A stretch of 64,000 nucleotides of DNA from an uncultured Prevotellaceae bacterium (GTDB taxonomy: Bacteria; Bacteroidota; Bacteroidia; Bacteroidales; Bacteroidaceae): assembly GCA_902790625.1 (NCBI GenBank), contig CADASP010000014.1, forward strand, positions 22,216-86,215. The letters are read 5' to 3'. How positions within the stretch are numbered: the stretch's first letter is position 1; each line of letters begins with the position of its first letter. A program made the translations under genes and the position numbers. Under the pieces are notes generated by a model. That model saw only the letters and a list, made by a program, of their open reading frames with translations. It was not told where the DNA came from and searched no databases. This document shows, piece after piece, positions 27,991 to 38,198 of this stretch.

Positions 27991-30423
27991 TTAGCAGGGC
28001 TCTTCACTCTTCACTTTCTTGTAACTGTCAGCTGTCAGCTGTAAGATGTATCCGCGATGCACCCACTGGTAGAGCATGTTGTTGGTGCCCTCCTCGCTCT
28101 TCCCTGCCAGCTGTCGCACGTTGCAGGCCTCCTGCTTTGTGAAGGTGTCGGGCAACTGCTGTAGCAGGTTGCGTGGGCCTTTGCGCGATGTCTTCACATC
28201 CACTTCGGCCGAGCGTATGAGGTCGCCGAAGAAGTGTAGCTTCAGCCACAGGTCGTAGTGCAGGCTCCATCGGCAGAACGCCTCGATGCTGCGCTCCCAC
28301 TTCATGCCGTTGGCCACATAGAGCAGGCATGCCTTTCGGAACACCTGCACGAGTGCTCGGTGCCCCAGGTTGTCGAGCTCGGTATCGCTGGTCTGCACCA
28401 CGAAGCCGTCGAGCTCCTTCTTCAGGCGCTTCACCATGCGCAGGGCAGGCTGGCACGTCACCAATCCGTGGGCCTTGCGCAGGTTGTCGATGTATGGCAT
28501 CAGGGTGTCGTCGTACTTCTGGTCGTATTTGCCGTGCTTGGGCATGGGTGCCCCCAGCCCCCTGTCGATGGTGGTGGCCAGGCAGAGTCGCGAGATGGGG
28601 CCGTCGGTCATCACGTTGCGGAAGTAGTGCTGCGCCTTGCTGGTGGTGGTCGATGCGTTCCAGTTGATGCTGAGGGGGCCTCGGTAGGTGATGCTGTCCC
28701 TGCCCACGCGCTCCTGGCCGAAGGGGTTGTCTTCATCATCGGTGAGCTTCAGGTTGGTGAAGGGGCAGTTGGTGCCGGGCTTCCATCCCTCGATGCCAAA
28801 CCACTGGTCGAACTCAATCATATAGGTGTGTATGATGCGCCCCTGCGAGTCGGCCATGAGCTCCGAGAGTCGTGCTGGGGTGATGTTGGCCGCCACGCTG
28901 CGCACGTCGACGTTGGGTCGCTGGGGCTTGTCTTCGTTCTTGCTCTCCTTGCGCTTGCATTCTGCCTTCCACTCTTCCAGCTTGATGCGGTTGGGTGTGT
29001 CCTCCTTCTGTCGCGGTGCCATCAGGTGTTGCAGCATGAACTTGGTGCTGCTGTCCTTGCCGCTGCCCGTGCCCGCTATGATGAGGCAGTTGAGTCGTGG
29101 CTCGCGTGGTGTGCCGTCGTCGTAGACGAAGCTGGCATCGCAATACATGCCCAGCGGGGGGAACATGGCCTGTGCTGCCGTCTCCTTGGCATCCTTGGGC
29201 ACGGGCTGGGTGGCCGCCTTCACGAATGCCGGTCGGGCCTTCTCCGAGAGCTTGGGGGGCTGAGGGCTGGCGTAGATGTCGTTGAGCGATGCCGTGTCGC
29301 CATAGAGGGCCGTGGTGGGCTCTGTGGCGGTGGTGGCGGTGGTGGTGGATGCGGCGGGCTGCTGGTCCAGTCGGCGGCTCTGTGCGAAGACACGGCGCTG
29401 AAACTGGGTCATCTTCTGACTGGGGTCGCTGTACTTCTGATAGAAGTCGTCCACCAGTCGGCCGAACTCCTTCTCCTGGCTGTAGTCGGGTGCCAGCTCT
29501 TGTGCCAATGCCAGCAGCTCCTCGCGGGTGAGCAGCTTGGCGCCTCCCACCGAGAGCACGCTCAGCCATGCGTTGTGGCGCCCTCCTTCTTCGGTGAGGT
29601 CGGAGTGTTGCAGGCCCGCCTCCTTCAGGCATGCCTCGAAGATGTAGTGCGTGCGGGGAGTGGTGAGTGGTGTGGAGGGAGTGGTGAGTGGTGTGGAGGG
29701 AGTGGTGAGTGGTGTGGGTTGAGTGGTGCTGGGCTTGCTCAGGGGTCGGCCATCGACGTCGAGTCCTCGTGCCAGGAAAGCCTCGCGGCGCTGCTCCACC
29801 TCGTCGGCGGTGAGTGGCTTCAGCCATTGTGGCGAGCGATACACCTCGTCGCCCGTCATGTTGATGTAGCGCTCGGGCGTGGTGCAGCTGCTGTCGTAGG
29901 GCACCTCCATCTCTTCGCAGAAGGCCTTCTGTGTCTCCTCGATGGTCATGCCCACGGGCATGCGCAGCCAGATGTGGCACTTCAGTCGTGGCGAGCGGTC
30001 GATATACTCCACCATTCCGCTGAAGTCGGAATACTCGTCGGCGTTCACCTCGAGTGCCCTGCTGATGGCCTTCTCGGTGAGCTCCTGGTCGTCGATGTCG
30101 ATGCAGGTCTTGTAGGTGAATGCCTCTGGGATGATGTCGGCCTGTGCGCGGTGGTTGTTGCGGAATGCGGCGTAGTGTGGGCACAGCGTTGGCAGCTCGT
30201 CCTTCACCTCGTCGCGGCCCTCCTGGCGTATGGCGTTGAGCATCTGCGGCATGTCGGGGCGTGCGAGCATCTGCAATATCTGCTCCTCGTTGCCCGGCTC
30301 GGCATAGCCGCGATGATACTTCCCCTGCACCTTCCCCGTCCTACTGTCCTTCAGGCGGGGGTTGATGGCAAAAACTGCTGACACGTTTTGAGTCGGTGTC
30401 GTGACTGTTGTCTTTTCTTCCAT
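27991..30423 (-). CDS. Primase/ATPase-like protein (BT4734-like N-terminus plus DUF3987/VirE-like)
   Basis: 810 residues from ATG 30423. Residues about 80-200 ('TYKTCIDIDDQELTEKAI', 'RLKCHIWLRMP', 'YDSSCTTPERYINM') match the BT4734/VirE N-terminal domain, related to archaeo-eukaryotic primases. A Walker-A-like 'AGTGSGKDSST' at 450-460 and 'YMIEFDQWF' begin a DUF3987-type ATPase region. A low-complexity linker has three TPLTTPS repeats (residues 237-257; 21-bp DNA repeats near 29660-29720). Such proteins occur in Bacteroidales mobile-element remnants with HU-like proteins, and an HU-like gene lies at 32857. The last residues (LTADSYK and KVKSEE) are encoded by two dispersed repeats. Replication or phage-related role is inferred. 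Confidence 0.82.
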   Translation of the reverse strand: MEEKTTVTTPTQNVSAVFAINPRLKDSRTGKVQGKYHRGYAEPGNEEQILQMLARPDMPQMLNAIRQEGRDEVKDELPTLCPHYAAFRNNHRAQADIIPEAFTYKTCIDIDDQELTEKAISRALEVNADEYSDFSGMVEYIDRSPRLKCHIWLRMPVGMTIEETQKAFCEEMEVPYDSSCTTPERYINMTGDEVYRSPQWLKPLTADEVEQRREAFLARGLDVDGRPLSKPSTTQPTPLTTPSTPLTTPSTPLTTPRTHYIFEACLKEAGLQHSDLTEEGGRHNAWLSVLSVGGAKLLTREELLALAQELAPDYSQEKEFGRLVDDFYQKYSDPSQKMTQFQRRVFAQSRRLDQQPAASTTTATTATEPTTALYGDTASLNDIYASPQPPKLSEKARPAFVKAATQPVPKDAKETAAQAMFPPLGMYCDASFVYDDGTPREPRLNCLIIAGTGSGKDSSTKFMLQHLMAPRQKEDTPNRIKLEEWKAECKRKESKNEDKPQRPNVDVRSVAANITPARLSELMADSQGRIIHTYMIEFDQWFGIEGWKPGTNCPFTNLKLTDDEDNPFGQERVGRDSITYRGPLSINWNASTTTSKAQHYFRNVMTDGPISRLCLATTIDRGLGAPMPKHGKYDQKYDDTLMPYIDNLRKAHGLVTCQPALRMVKRLKKELDGFVVQTSDTELDNLGHRALVQVFRKACLLYVANGMKWERSIEAFCRWSLHYDLWLKLHFFGDLIRSAEVDVKTSRKGPRNLLQQLPDTFTKQEACNVRQLAGKSEEGTNNMLYQWVHRGYILQLTADSYKKVKSEEPC
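28021..28047. repeat. CTGACAGCTGACAG dispersed element, copy 2 (inside coding sequence)
   Basis: GTAACTGTCAGCTGTCAGCT then GTAAGAT lies within the last 20 codons of the primase-like gene, encoding LTADSYK. Adjacent 27999-28020 is TCTTCACTCTTCAC, the ATTCTTC-type repeat. Confidence 0.8.
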
Positions 30424-30543
30424 TTTTGTAATTAAGGGTTGAAAAGTTATTTTATAAGTGAACCACACTATCATGAGTCATGTGGTAAAGGTTTGCTCCT
30501 TCTCCACAACTACTGGTTGCCCGTTGGAGCTTTCTTTCGCTTG

Positions 30544-30574
30544 CAAAATTACAACAGTTTTTGCGACTCACAAA
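30544..30574 (-). promoter_or_regulatory. Promoter of the primase-like gene
   Basis: Minus-strand TAATTTTG (30544-30551) with TTTG at 30571-30574, 19 bases apart; leader of about 115 bases to ATG 30423. Confidence 0.65.
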
Positions 30575-30617
30575 ACAGATTAGTGGATTACTAATAGGCT
30601 GTTATTATTGTACTTAT

Positions 30618-30815
30618 GTTCACTAAATGAACGTTTGAGATGCTTTCGTGAACACTCGTTTCCAGTAGCTGTCCACGAAATGACGTTTCGTGTAAACCTG
30701 TCGGCGATTCTTGTTCACGAACTGTTCACGAAACCTCATCGGCGTTCACCAACAGTTCACCGAACGGCATTTCATGAACGCATTTTGTGTGCGGCGGCCC
30801 ACGATTCGTGTTCAC
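30618..30815. promoter_or_regulatory. GTTCAC/TTCGTGAAC site array (operator or iteron-like cluster)
   Basis: Within 200 bases: GTTCA-N5-TGAAC (30618-30632); TTCGTGAAC (30645-30653); CACGAAA-N5-TTTCGTG (30674-30692); a tandem 11-mer pair GTTCACGAACT/GTTCACGAAAC (30713-30734); a second tandem 11-mer pair GTTCACCAACA/GTTCACCGAAC (30744-30765); TTCATGAAC (30771-30779); and CGTGTTCACG (30806-30815). The 11-base spacing puts paired sites on one helix face. It sits just upstream of the predicted promoter of the primase-like gene. Confidence 0.75.
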
Positions 30816-30833
30816 GTCGTTCGTTTCGGGGCA

Positions 30834-30867
30834 TAAAAAAAGACACCAAATCGGGGGGGGTGTCTTT
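30834..30867 (-). terminator. Rho-independent terminator of the 406-residue gene
   Basis: AAAGACACC (30839-30847) pairs with GGTGTCTTT (30859-30867); on the minus strand a run of seven T follows the stem. Confidence 0.85.
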
Positions 30868-30923
30868 GTGCTATTTATGAGTCCACTCTGAATACCAATA
30901 TTGTCGCGACAGACGGCGCATTG

Positions 30924-32144
30924 TTATTTAGTGGAGAATGGTTTTCGGAGTGGACTCATCTGTTGTTTTGCGAACTTTTTGCTGAGCAATGCATCTATTT
31001 TGGCAAAAAATTCATTCTTCTTTTCCGCGCTCTCTTTTTCGGTGGAGTCTTTTGCGCATGCGCCACAGAGGGCCGACCGTCCAATGGTGTCCCATCGGCC
31101 GTGATGCTCCTTGTAGTATTTGTTGAAATAGTTGAGAAATGATTGGTAGCCTACGCCCCCACACCAATCATAGAAGAAGTAGAGGTACAGGGCAGGAATC
31201 TTTCCATTCTTGCACTTCGGTGGCAGCAGCTCGTCGAAATGCTCTATTACATAATTAATCCTTTGAATAAACTCAGCATCGTTGCCAAACGTGGTAATGG
31301 CGACAGCCATCATCGGGTCGCCACTCGCTTCGGCTACGACATTGTAGATAGTGATCTTCCCAATATCCTTCGGCGAGCAGTTGTGGAAATATCTCCCGGC
31401 AAACTGCTCCTTGTTTGTTGCGCTTTTTTTGTAATCTCTCAGCACGGGGTTTTCCTCGTCGCCCAAAAGAATCTTGTTTTGCTCTATGGCTTTCCTCGTT
31501 TCGGGGTCGTCCTGCATCGCCTCGATGAGGTGCGCCTGGGCTTTCCTGCTCCTATCTAAGTCCTGCTTCAGGATTTCAAGACACTTGGCATTGTTGCCTT
31601 TCGTGGCCTTCTCTTCTTTTATTGTGCGCAAGGCTTCTTCGATACATTCGTTCAAGTTTTCATAGAACTTCAGCATCGTAGTAAACAATTCTAACACACA
31701 GGGGGGATAACTACTCAGCCCCCACAGGTCGGCAACATAATTTTTAGTGCATATCATCGACCGCTCATAGGCTTGCGGGGCGGGCTTGCCTGGGGGCAGC
31801 TGCTTTCTCGACACCTTGCAAAAGTGCTTGATAACCTTTCTTGCGCCTGCACAACCACTGCGAATGTTCCTCGAAATCTTCGCCGAGGAATCCACCAGAT
31901 AGTTGTCTTCGTGTGCAAACTCCTTGTTGAAAGTTCTGCACCGCTTGAATAGATACTGCTTCTCGCGGAGCAGCTTGGCATTATACTCGTTGATGTCGGC
32001 TGTCAAGCTGACAATGGCATCCTCGTCGAGATGCTTGCCATTGATGGCATACAGCAGAAGGTCTACGTCAAAATGGCAGACGAACTCATGTATCAAGCTC
32101 ATCTGCTCCAAATGCGAGTGGCCTATCTGCGACGATATTTGCAT
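30924..32144 (-). CDS. Protein of unknown function, 406 residues
   Basis: Not recognised. The product is charged and mostly helical, with no signal peptide or membrane segment. A cysteine-rich end, 'WDTIGRSALCGACAKDSTEK', precedes a basic tail. The middle has 'AEASGDPMMAVAITTFGNDA' and 'LYLYFFYDWCGGVGYQSFLN'. The gene is AT-richer than the housekeeping genes around it. It lies between an HU-like gene and the primase-like gene, with its own terminator, and the GTTCAC array follows it. A 14-base inverted repeat (GAGTCCACTCTGAA at 30879, TTCGGAGTGGACTC at 30945) overlaps its last codons. A DNA-related role is only guessed from context. Confidence 0.7.
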   Translation of the reverse strand: MQISSQIGHSHLEQMSLIHEFVCHFDVDLLLYAINGKHLDEDAIVSLTADINEYNAKLLREKQYLFKRCRTFNKEFAHEDNYLVDSSAKISRNIRSGCAGARKVIKHFCKVSRKQLPPGKPAPQAYERSMICTKNYVADLWGLSSYPPCVLELFTTMLKFYENLNECIEEALRTIKEEKATKGNNAKCLEILKQDLDRSRKAQAHLIEAMQDDPETRKAIEQNKILLGDEENPVLRDYKKSATNKEQFAGRYFHNCSPKDIGKITIYNVVAEASGDPMMAVAITTFGNDAEFIQRINYVIEHFDELLPPKCKNGKIPALYLYFFYDWCGGVGYQSFLNYFNKYYKEHHGRWDTIGRSALCGACAKDSTEKESAEKKNEFFAKIDALLSKKFAKQQMSPLRKPFSTK

Positions 32145-32247
32145 TTGTCTGACCGAATATGATTTGATAAGCGTAAAGCAAATATCAAGCCAAAAAAAGA
32201 AATTCGCACCGAAACCGACAATTTGTCATGCCCAAGCGCGATAGACA

Positions 32248-32374
32248 ATTCTTCACTCTTCACTCTTCACTTAAAAGAATTCTTCATTCTTCATTTCCAG
32301 CGCGGTAGCAAATTCTTCATTCTTCATTCTTCATTCTTCATTTAAAAGAATTCTTCATTCTTCACTCTTCATTT
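32248..32374. repeat. ATTCTTC tandem heptamer array
   Basis: Three blocks of ATTCTTC/ACTCTTC units separated by ATTTAAAAGA- or CTTAAAAGA-type spacers and one GCGCGGTAGCAA spacer. Confidence 0.88.
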
Positions 32375-32382
32375 AATAACCA

Positions 32383-32411
32383 ATCTTACAGTTCTTACAG
32401 CTGACAGTTAG
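32383..32411. repeat. CTGACAGCTGACAG dispersed element, copy 3
   Basis: ATCTTACAGTTCTTACAGCT then GACAGTTAG. Copy 4 lies 155 bases on in the opposite orientation. Confidence 0.85.
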
Positions 32412-32565
32412 AAAACAAGAGGGTAGGGGTATGGGCAATGATGAAATAATGTATAAATATTAATAATTATGTATATATATTTAATAAATATACATATATG
32501 AATATTTTTATAAATATATATAAGAGTCTATTTTTATTCTTTCTCTTGGTACCCCGCATTGAAAT

Positions 32566-32594
32566 CTTACTGTCAGCTGTAAGAACTGTAAGAT
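32566..32594. repeat. CTGACAGCTGACAG dispersed element, copy 4 (inverted)
   Basis: CTTACTGTCAGCTGTAAGAA then CTGTAAGAT; reverse complement of copy 3 apart from small changes. Confidence 0.85.
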
Positions 32595-32754
32595 GCTGCG
32601 GTGGAGGCTTGCCAGGCTGGGCAAAACGATGCGGTTTCATCGGGCGGCTGCGGCCTTTCGTTTCGCAAACGACGGCGTTTGCCACCGAAAACAAGTGCTT
32701 AACAATTTTTATCTATTTGATACGCATAAAATATTGAAAATAAATGAGAAAATA

Positions 32755-32786
32755 TTTGGTGGTTAAAGAAAAAATTAGTAGCTTTG
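32755..32786 (+). promoter_or_regulatory. Promoter of the HU-like gene
   Basis: TTTG (32755-32758), 20-base spacer, TAGCTTTG (32779-32786); start codon 71 bases on. Confidence 0.7.
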
Positions 32787-32856
32787 CAACAGCAATTCGA
32801 AAGAGTTGCATGCGAGAAATTAACCTTAGTAATCAACCATCAAAAACAACAAAGTT

Positions 32857-35122
<2,266 letters not shown>

Positions 35123-35150
35123 AGTAGCATGAGTCAGAAGGGAGCAAGAT

Positions 35151-35558
35151 ATGACGATGAACAATTCTAATCATCCTGCCACCAAGGAATACCGCCAGTT
35201 ACTCCGAAGAACTGAAACTCCATCAGAACGGATGCTTTGGAAGTATCTGAGAGGTAAACAACTCGACGGATATCGATTCCGACAACAACACGGTTTTGGC
35301 CCCTATGTGCTCGACTTCTACTGCCCCTCCATTCGACTTTGCATCGAACTTGACGGACATGTACATGATTCCGTAGAAGCGCAAAAGAAAGATAAGGAGC
35401 GCTCCGAATACCTGAATTACTATCAGATACATGTGATACGGTTCAGGAATGAGGAGGTGGAGCAAGAGATACAGATGGTTTTGAAAAAGATACGAGAATT
35501 TATTAACAATATTATTAATCCTAAAACGGTCGTTCAGACCCCCATCCCCCTAACTTAG
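35151..35558 (+). CDS. DUF559 (Vsr-like) endonuclease-domain protein
   Basis: 135 residues. Core motifs of DUF559, a PD-(D/E)XK-like nuclease family related to Vsr, are complete: 'TPSERMLWKYLRGKQLDGYR', 'FRQQHGFGPYVLDFYC', 'IRLCIELDGHVHD', then 'YLNYYQIHVIRFRNEEV'. Predicted catalytic residues are in 'VLDFYC' and 'IELDG'. The whole gene lies between 31-bp inverted repeats, and its own last residues (VQTPIPLT, stop) are encoded by the right repeat. It separates the ABC-F gene from galE and has poorer GC content than both. Function of DUF559 proteins is not established; here a role in moving or copying the flanking repeat is inferred. Confidence 0.9.
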   Translation: MTMNNSNHPATKEYRQLLRRTETPSERMLWKYLRGKQLDGYRFRQQHGFGPYVLDFYCPSIRLCIELDGHVHDSVEAQKKDKERSEYLNYYQIHVIRFRNEEVEQEIQMVLKKIREFINNIINPKTVVQTPIPLT

Positions 35559-35562
35559 GGGG
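35532..35562. repeat. Right 31-bp inverted repeat of the DUF559 cassette
   Basis: GTTCAGACCCCCATCCCCCT then AACTTAGGGGG; reverse complement of the left repeat with two mismatches. It lies 10 bases before the galE start. Confidence 0.92.
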
Positions 35563-35571
35563 CATTGAACT

Positions 35572-36612
35572 ATGAAACAGACAATCTTAGTGACGGGTGG
35601 CACCGGATTCATCGGGAGCCACACCACCGTGGAGCTGCAAGAGGCTGGCTACGAGGTGGTCATCATCGACAACCTGTCGAACAGTAACGCCAATGTCGTC
35701 GATGGCATCGAGAAAATCACCGGCATCAGACCCGCCTTCGAGAAGGTGGACTGCTGCGACATGGAGGCACTGGAAGGCGTGTTCAAGAAATACCCCAAGA
35801 TTGAGGGCATCATCCACTTCGCCGCTTCGAAGGCCGTGGGCGAGAGCGTGGAGAAGCCACTGCTCTACTATCGCAACAACCTCACCTCGCTCATCAACCT
35901 GCTGGAGCTGATGCCGAAATACAACGTGAAGGGCATCATCTTCTCCAGCTCGTGCACCGTCTACGGACAGCCCACCGACGAGAACCTGCCCGTCACCGAG
36001 CAGGCACCCATACAGAAGGCCCTCTCGCCCTATGGCAACACGAAGCAAATCAACGAGGAGATCATACAGGACTACATCCATAGCGGCGCACCCATCAAGA
36101 GCATCATCCTGCGCTACTTCAACCCCATCGGCGCACACCCCTCGGCACTCATCGGCGAGCTGCCCAACGGCGTGCCCATGAACCTCATACCCTTCGTCAC
36201 GCAGACGGCAATGGGCATCCGCAAGCAGCTGAAAATCTTCGGAAACGACTACAACACACCCGACCACACCTGCATACGCGACTACATCTATGTGGTAGAC
36301 TTGGCCAAGGCTCACGTGAAGGCCATGGAGCGCGTGCTCGACCAGCCCGACACCGACGCCGTGGAGGTGTTCAACATCGGAACCGGCAAGGGACTGTCGA
36401 CGCTCGAGGTGGTGGAAGGCTTCGAGAAGGCCACCGGCGTGAAGGTGAACTGGGAGTACGCTCCACGGCGCGAGGGCGACATCGAGCAGGTGTGGGGCAA
36501 TGTGGACAAGGCCAACAAGGTGCTGGGATGGAAGGCCGACACACCCACCGACGAGGTGCTGAAGAGCGCCTGGCGATGGCAGCAGAAGCTGCGCGAAGAC
36601 GGGGTGCAGTGA
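35572..36612 (+). CDS. galE: UDP-glucose 4-epimerase
   Basis: 346 residues, typical length. It interconverts UDP-glucose and UDP-galactose in the cytoplasm (Leloir pathway and glycan precursor supply). Rossmann motif 'VTGGTGFIGSHT' (residues 7-18) binds NAD; 'IFSSSCTVYG' holds the catalytic Ser/Thr and 'YGNTK' (about residue 153) the Tyr-x-x-x-Lys pair. 'RYFNPIGAHPS' and the final 'RRxGDIExVW' substrate motifs are intact. The ATG at 35572 is just downstream of the DUF559 right repeat, so any native leader of galE may have been replaced or distanced by the cassette. Confidence 0.96.
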   Translation: MKQTILVTGGTGFIGSHTTVELQEAGYEVVIIDNLSNSNANVVDGIEKITGIRPAFEKVDCCDMEALEGVFKKYPKIEGIIHFAASKAVGESVEKPLLYYRNNLTSLINLLELMPKYNVKGIIFSSSCTVYGQPTDENLPVTEQAPIQKALSPYGNTKQINEEIIQDYIHSGAPIKSIILRYFNPIGAHPSALIGELPNGVPMNLIPFVTQTAMGIRKQLKIFGNDYNTPDHTCIRDYIYVVDLAKAHVKAMERVLDQPDTDAVEVFNIGTGKGLSTLEVVEGFEKATGVKVNWEYAPRREGDIEQVWGNVDKANKVLGWKADTPTDEVLKSAWRWQQKLREDGVQ

Positions 36613-36694
36613 GAATGGCGAAATGGCGTTATAACGAAATAACGATATAACGTCATAACGAAAAAAAACGACATAAACGAGAAACAATCCAAAG

Positions 36695-37525
36695 ATGCTC
36701 ATCTTCCCACAGGCGAAAATCAACCTTGGCCTCAACATCGTAGAGCGCCGTCCTGATGGCTACCATAACCTTCAGACGGTGTTCTATCCCGTTCCCCTGT
36801 GCGATGCCTTGGAGGTGCTCCCCATGGACGATGACTTCCCCTGCGATGCCTTCTGCGACCTGAAGCTTAGCGGCATCAGCGTGGAGGGCGACGAGCGGAA
36901 CAACCTGGTGGTGAGGGCCTATCGCCTGTTGAAAGACGAATTCCCCCAGCTGCCCAGGGTGCACATCCATCTGCACAAGGCCATCCCCACGCAAGCCGGC
37001 ATGGGCGGGGGCAGCAGCGACGCTTCGGCCATGCTGGTGTTGCTCAACCGCCATTTCCAGTTGGGCTTGTCCGAGCAGCAGCTCATCGAGCGCGCTGCCC
37101 GCTTAGGAGCCGACTGCCCCTTCTTCATCCTCTCCTCACCAGCCTATGCCGAAGGAATCGGCGAGCGCCTGCAACCCCTCGCGCTCAGTCTGAAGGGCTG
37201 GTGGCTGGCGGTGGTGAGGCCCCCAGTGCCCGTCTCCACACGCGAGGCCTTCGCACTCATCACACCTCGGCATCCCGATGCCTGTTGTCGCGACATCGTG
37301 GCGTTGCCTGTGGAGCAATGGCAGCAGCTGTTGGTGAACGACTTCGAGGCGAGCGTCTTTGCCCAATATCCCATGATTGGCCACGTGAAGCAGCAGCTGC
37401 TACAGCTGGGAGCCGTCTACAGCGCCATGAGTGGCAGCGGCAGTGCCGTCTTCGCACTCTTCCGTCAGCCGATAGCTCTTCAGGAGCAATTCCCCGACAT
37501 GTTTACCGCCATGATTAAACTGTAG
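36695..37525 (+). CDS. ispE: 4-diphosphocytidyl-2-C-methyl-D-erythritol kinase
   Basis: 276 residues. GHMP kinase that phosphorylates CDP-methylerythritol in the MEP isoprenoid pathway. N-terminal 'PQAKINLGLNIVERRPDGYH' (Lys and Asn of the active site) and the ATP-binding glycine-rich loop 'AGMGGGSSDASAML' at about residue 100-113 are complete; 'SGSGSAVFALF' is the C-terminal GHMP motif. It follows galE by 82 bases; the gap contains ATAACG-type tandem repeats (36630-36660). Likely co-transcribed with galE. Confidence 0.95.
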   Translation: MLIFPQAKINLGLNIVERRPDGYHNLQTVFYPVPLCDALEVLPMDDDFPCDAFCDLKLSGISVEGDERNNLVVRAYRLLKDEFPQLPRVHIHLHKAIPTQAGMGGGSSDASAMLVLLNRHFQLGLSEQQLIERAARLGADCPFFILSSPAYAEGIGERLQPLALSLKGWWLAVVRPPVPVSTREAFALITPRHPDACCRDIVALPVEQWQQLLVNDFEASVFAQYPMIGHVKQQLLQLGAVYSAMSGSGSAVFALFRQPIALQEQFPDMFTAMIKL

Positions 37526-37609
37526 TCCCTTCACTCCCTTTCACTCCCTCTCACTCCCACAAAGAAAACTATTATACATCAACCCATTAACCAACTAACA
37601 TTAAAGAAA

Positions 37610-37942
37610 ATGAAAAAACTGTTTTTTTGCGGCATCATGGTCATGTCGCTGATGATTTCACAGAGCGTGAGTGCCCAGACAGTTATCACTGAGCAGAATG
37701 CCCAAGGCATGAGCGCCAAAGAACTGAAGAAAGCCCACAAGGCAAAGGCCAAGGAAGAGAAGGCCGTGCTGCAGCTGCAAAAGGCTCAGGCCGCCCTCCC
37801 CAAGGCTGAGCAGAAGCTGGACAAAGCCCGCAAGAAGGCCGACAAAGCTATGGATGCCATGAAGGAGGCCGAGTCGGACTTGGAGAAGGCTCGCAAGAAG
37901 GTTGAAGACCTGCAGAAGGAGGTCGACAAGCTGATGAAATAA
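37610..37942 (+). CDS. Small secreted coiled-coil protein
   Basis: 110 residues. Signal peptide MKKLFFCGIMVMSLMISQSV, cleaved at VSAQ. The mature part is almost wholly Ala/Lys/Glu heptad repeats (from 'SAKELKKAHKAKAKEEK' to the last residue), predicted to be one long coiled coil, as in small periplasmic coiled-coil proteins. No enzymatic motif. Between ispE and a glycosyltransferase, with its own hairpin downstream. Function not assigned. Confidence 0.8.
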   Translation: MKKLFFCGIMVMSLMISQSVSAQTVITEQNAQGMSAKELKKAHKAKAKEEKAVLQLQKAQAALPKAEQKLDKARKKADKAMDAMKEAESDLEKARKKVEDLQKEVDKLMK

Positions 37943-38009
37943 GCTCCCTGCAAGTGGTTTTTTGGCTGATTCCATCGACATCCATGGTGGTTCAGCTGCA
38001 TGTGATGAT

Positions 38010-38045
38010 GGCCAGTCCCTTGTGTAGCAGCACAAAGGGCTGGCC
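38010..38045. terminator. Strong hairpin after the coiled-coil protein gene
   Basis: GGCCAGTCCCTTGTG (38010-38024) pairs with CACAAAGGGCTGGCC (38031-38045), with one mismatch/bulge. No T-run, so the terminator call is tentative. Confidence 0.5.
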
Positions 38046-38074
38046 ACTCTGTTTCGGCATCCCTGCATGACGGC

Positions 38075-38103
38075 ATCTTACAGTTCTGACAGCTGACAGT
38101 AAG
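38075..38103. repeat. CTGACAGCTGACAG dispersed element, copy 5
   Basis: ATCTTACAGTTCTGACAGCT then GACAGTAAG. Flanking similarity with copy 1 (CATCCCTGCATG upstream). Confidence 0.85.
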
Positions 38104-38140
38104 GAAACAAAGGGGCATCAGCAGAAAATATTTTCAGGTT

Positions 38141-38176
38141 TTTGTGTGGTAGTATGCAAAAAAAGCAGTATCTTTG
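38141..38176 (+). promoter_or_regulatory. Promoter of the glycosyltransferase gene
   Basis: TTTG (38141-38144) and TATCTTTG (38169-38176), 24-base spacing (slightly long), 22 bases before ATG 38199. Confidence 0.6.
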
Positions 38177-38198
38177 CATCGCAAATACACCTGAAGCA

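Larger units (their letters stand above)
32145..32856. other. AT-rich intergenic region with repeats
   Basis: Holds the ATTCTTC array (32248-32374), two copies of the CTGACAGCTGACAG element in opposite orientation, an almost pure A/T stretch (32440-32540) and the HU gene promoter. No gene is seen. Confidence 0.7.

Noticed and set aside
29655..29725. Possible CRISPR-like or regulatory repeats of 21 bp
   Set aside because: They encode TPLTTPS repeats in a linker of the primase-like protein; no spacers.
28258..30381. 707-codon plus-strand open frame
   Set aside because: Antisense shadow of the primase-like gene.
32248..32374. CRISPR array
   Set aside because: Repeats are contiguous heptamers without unique spacers, and no cas gene is present.
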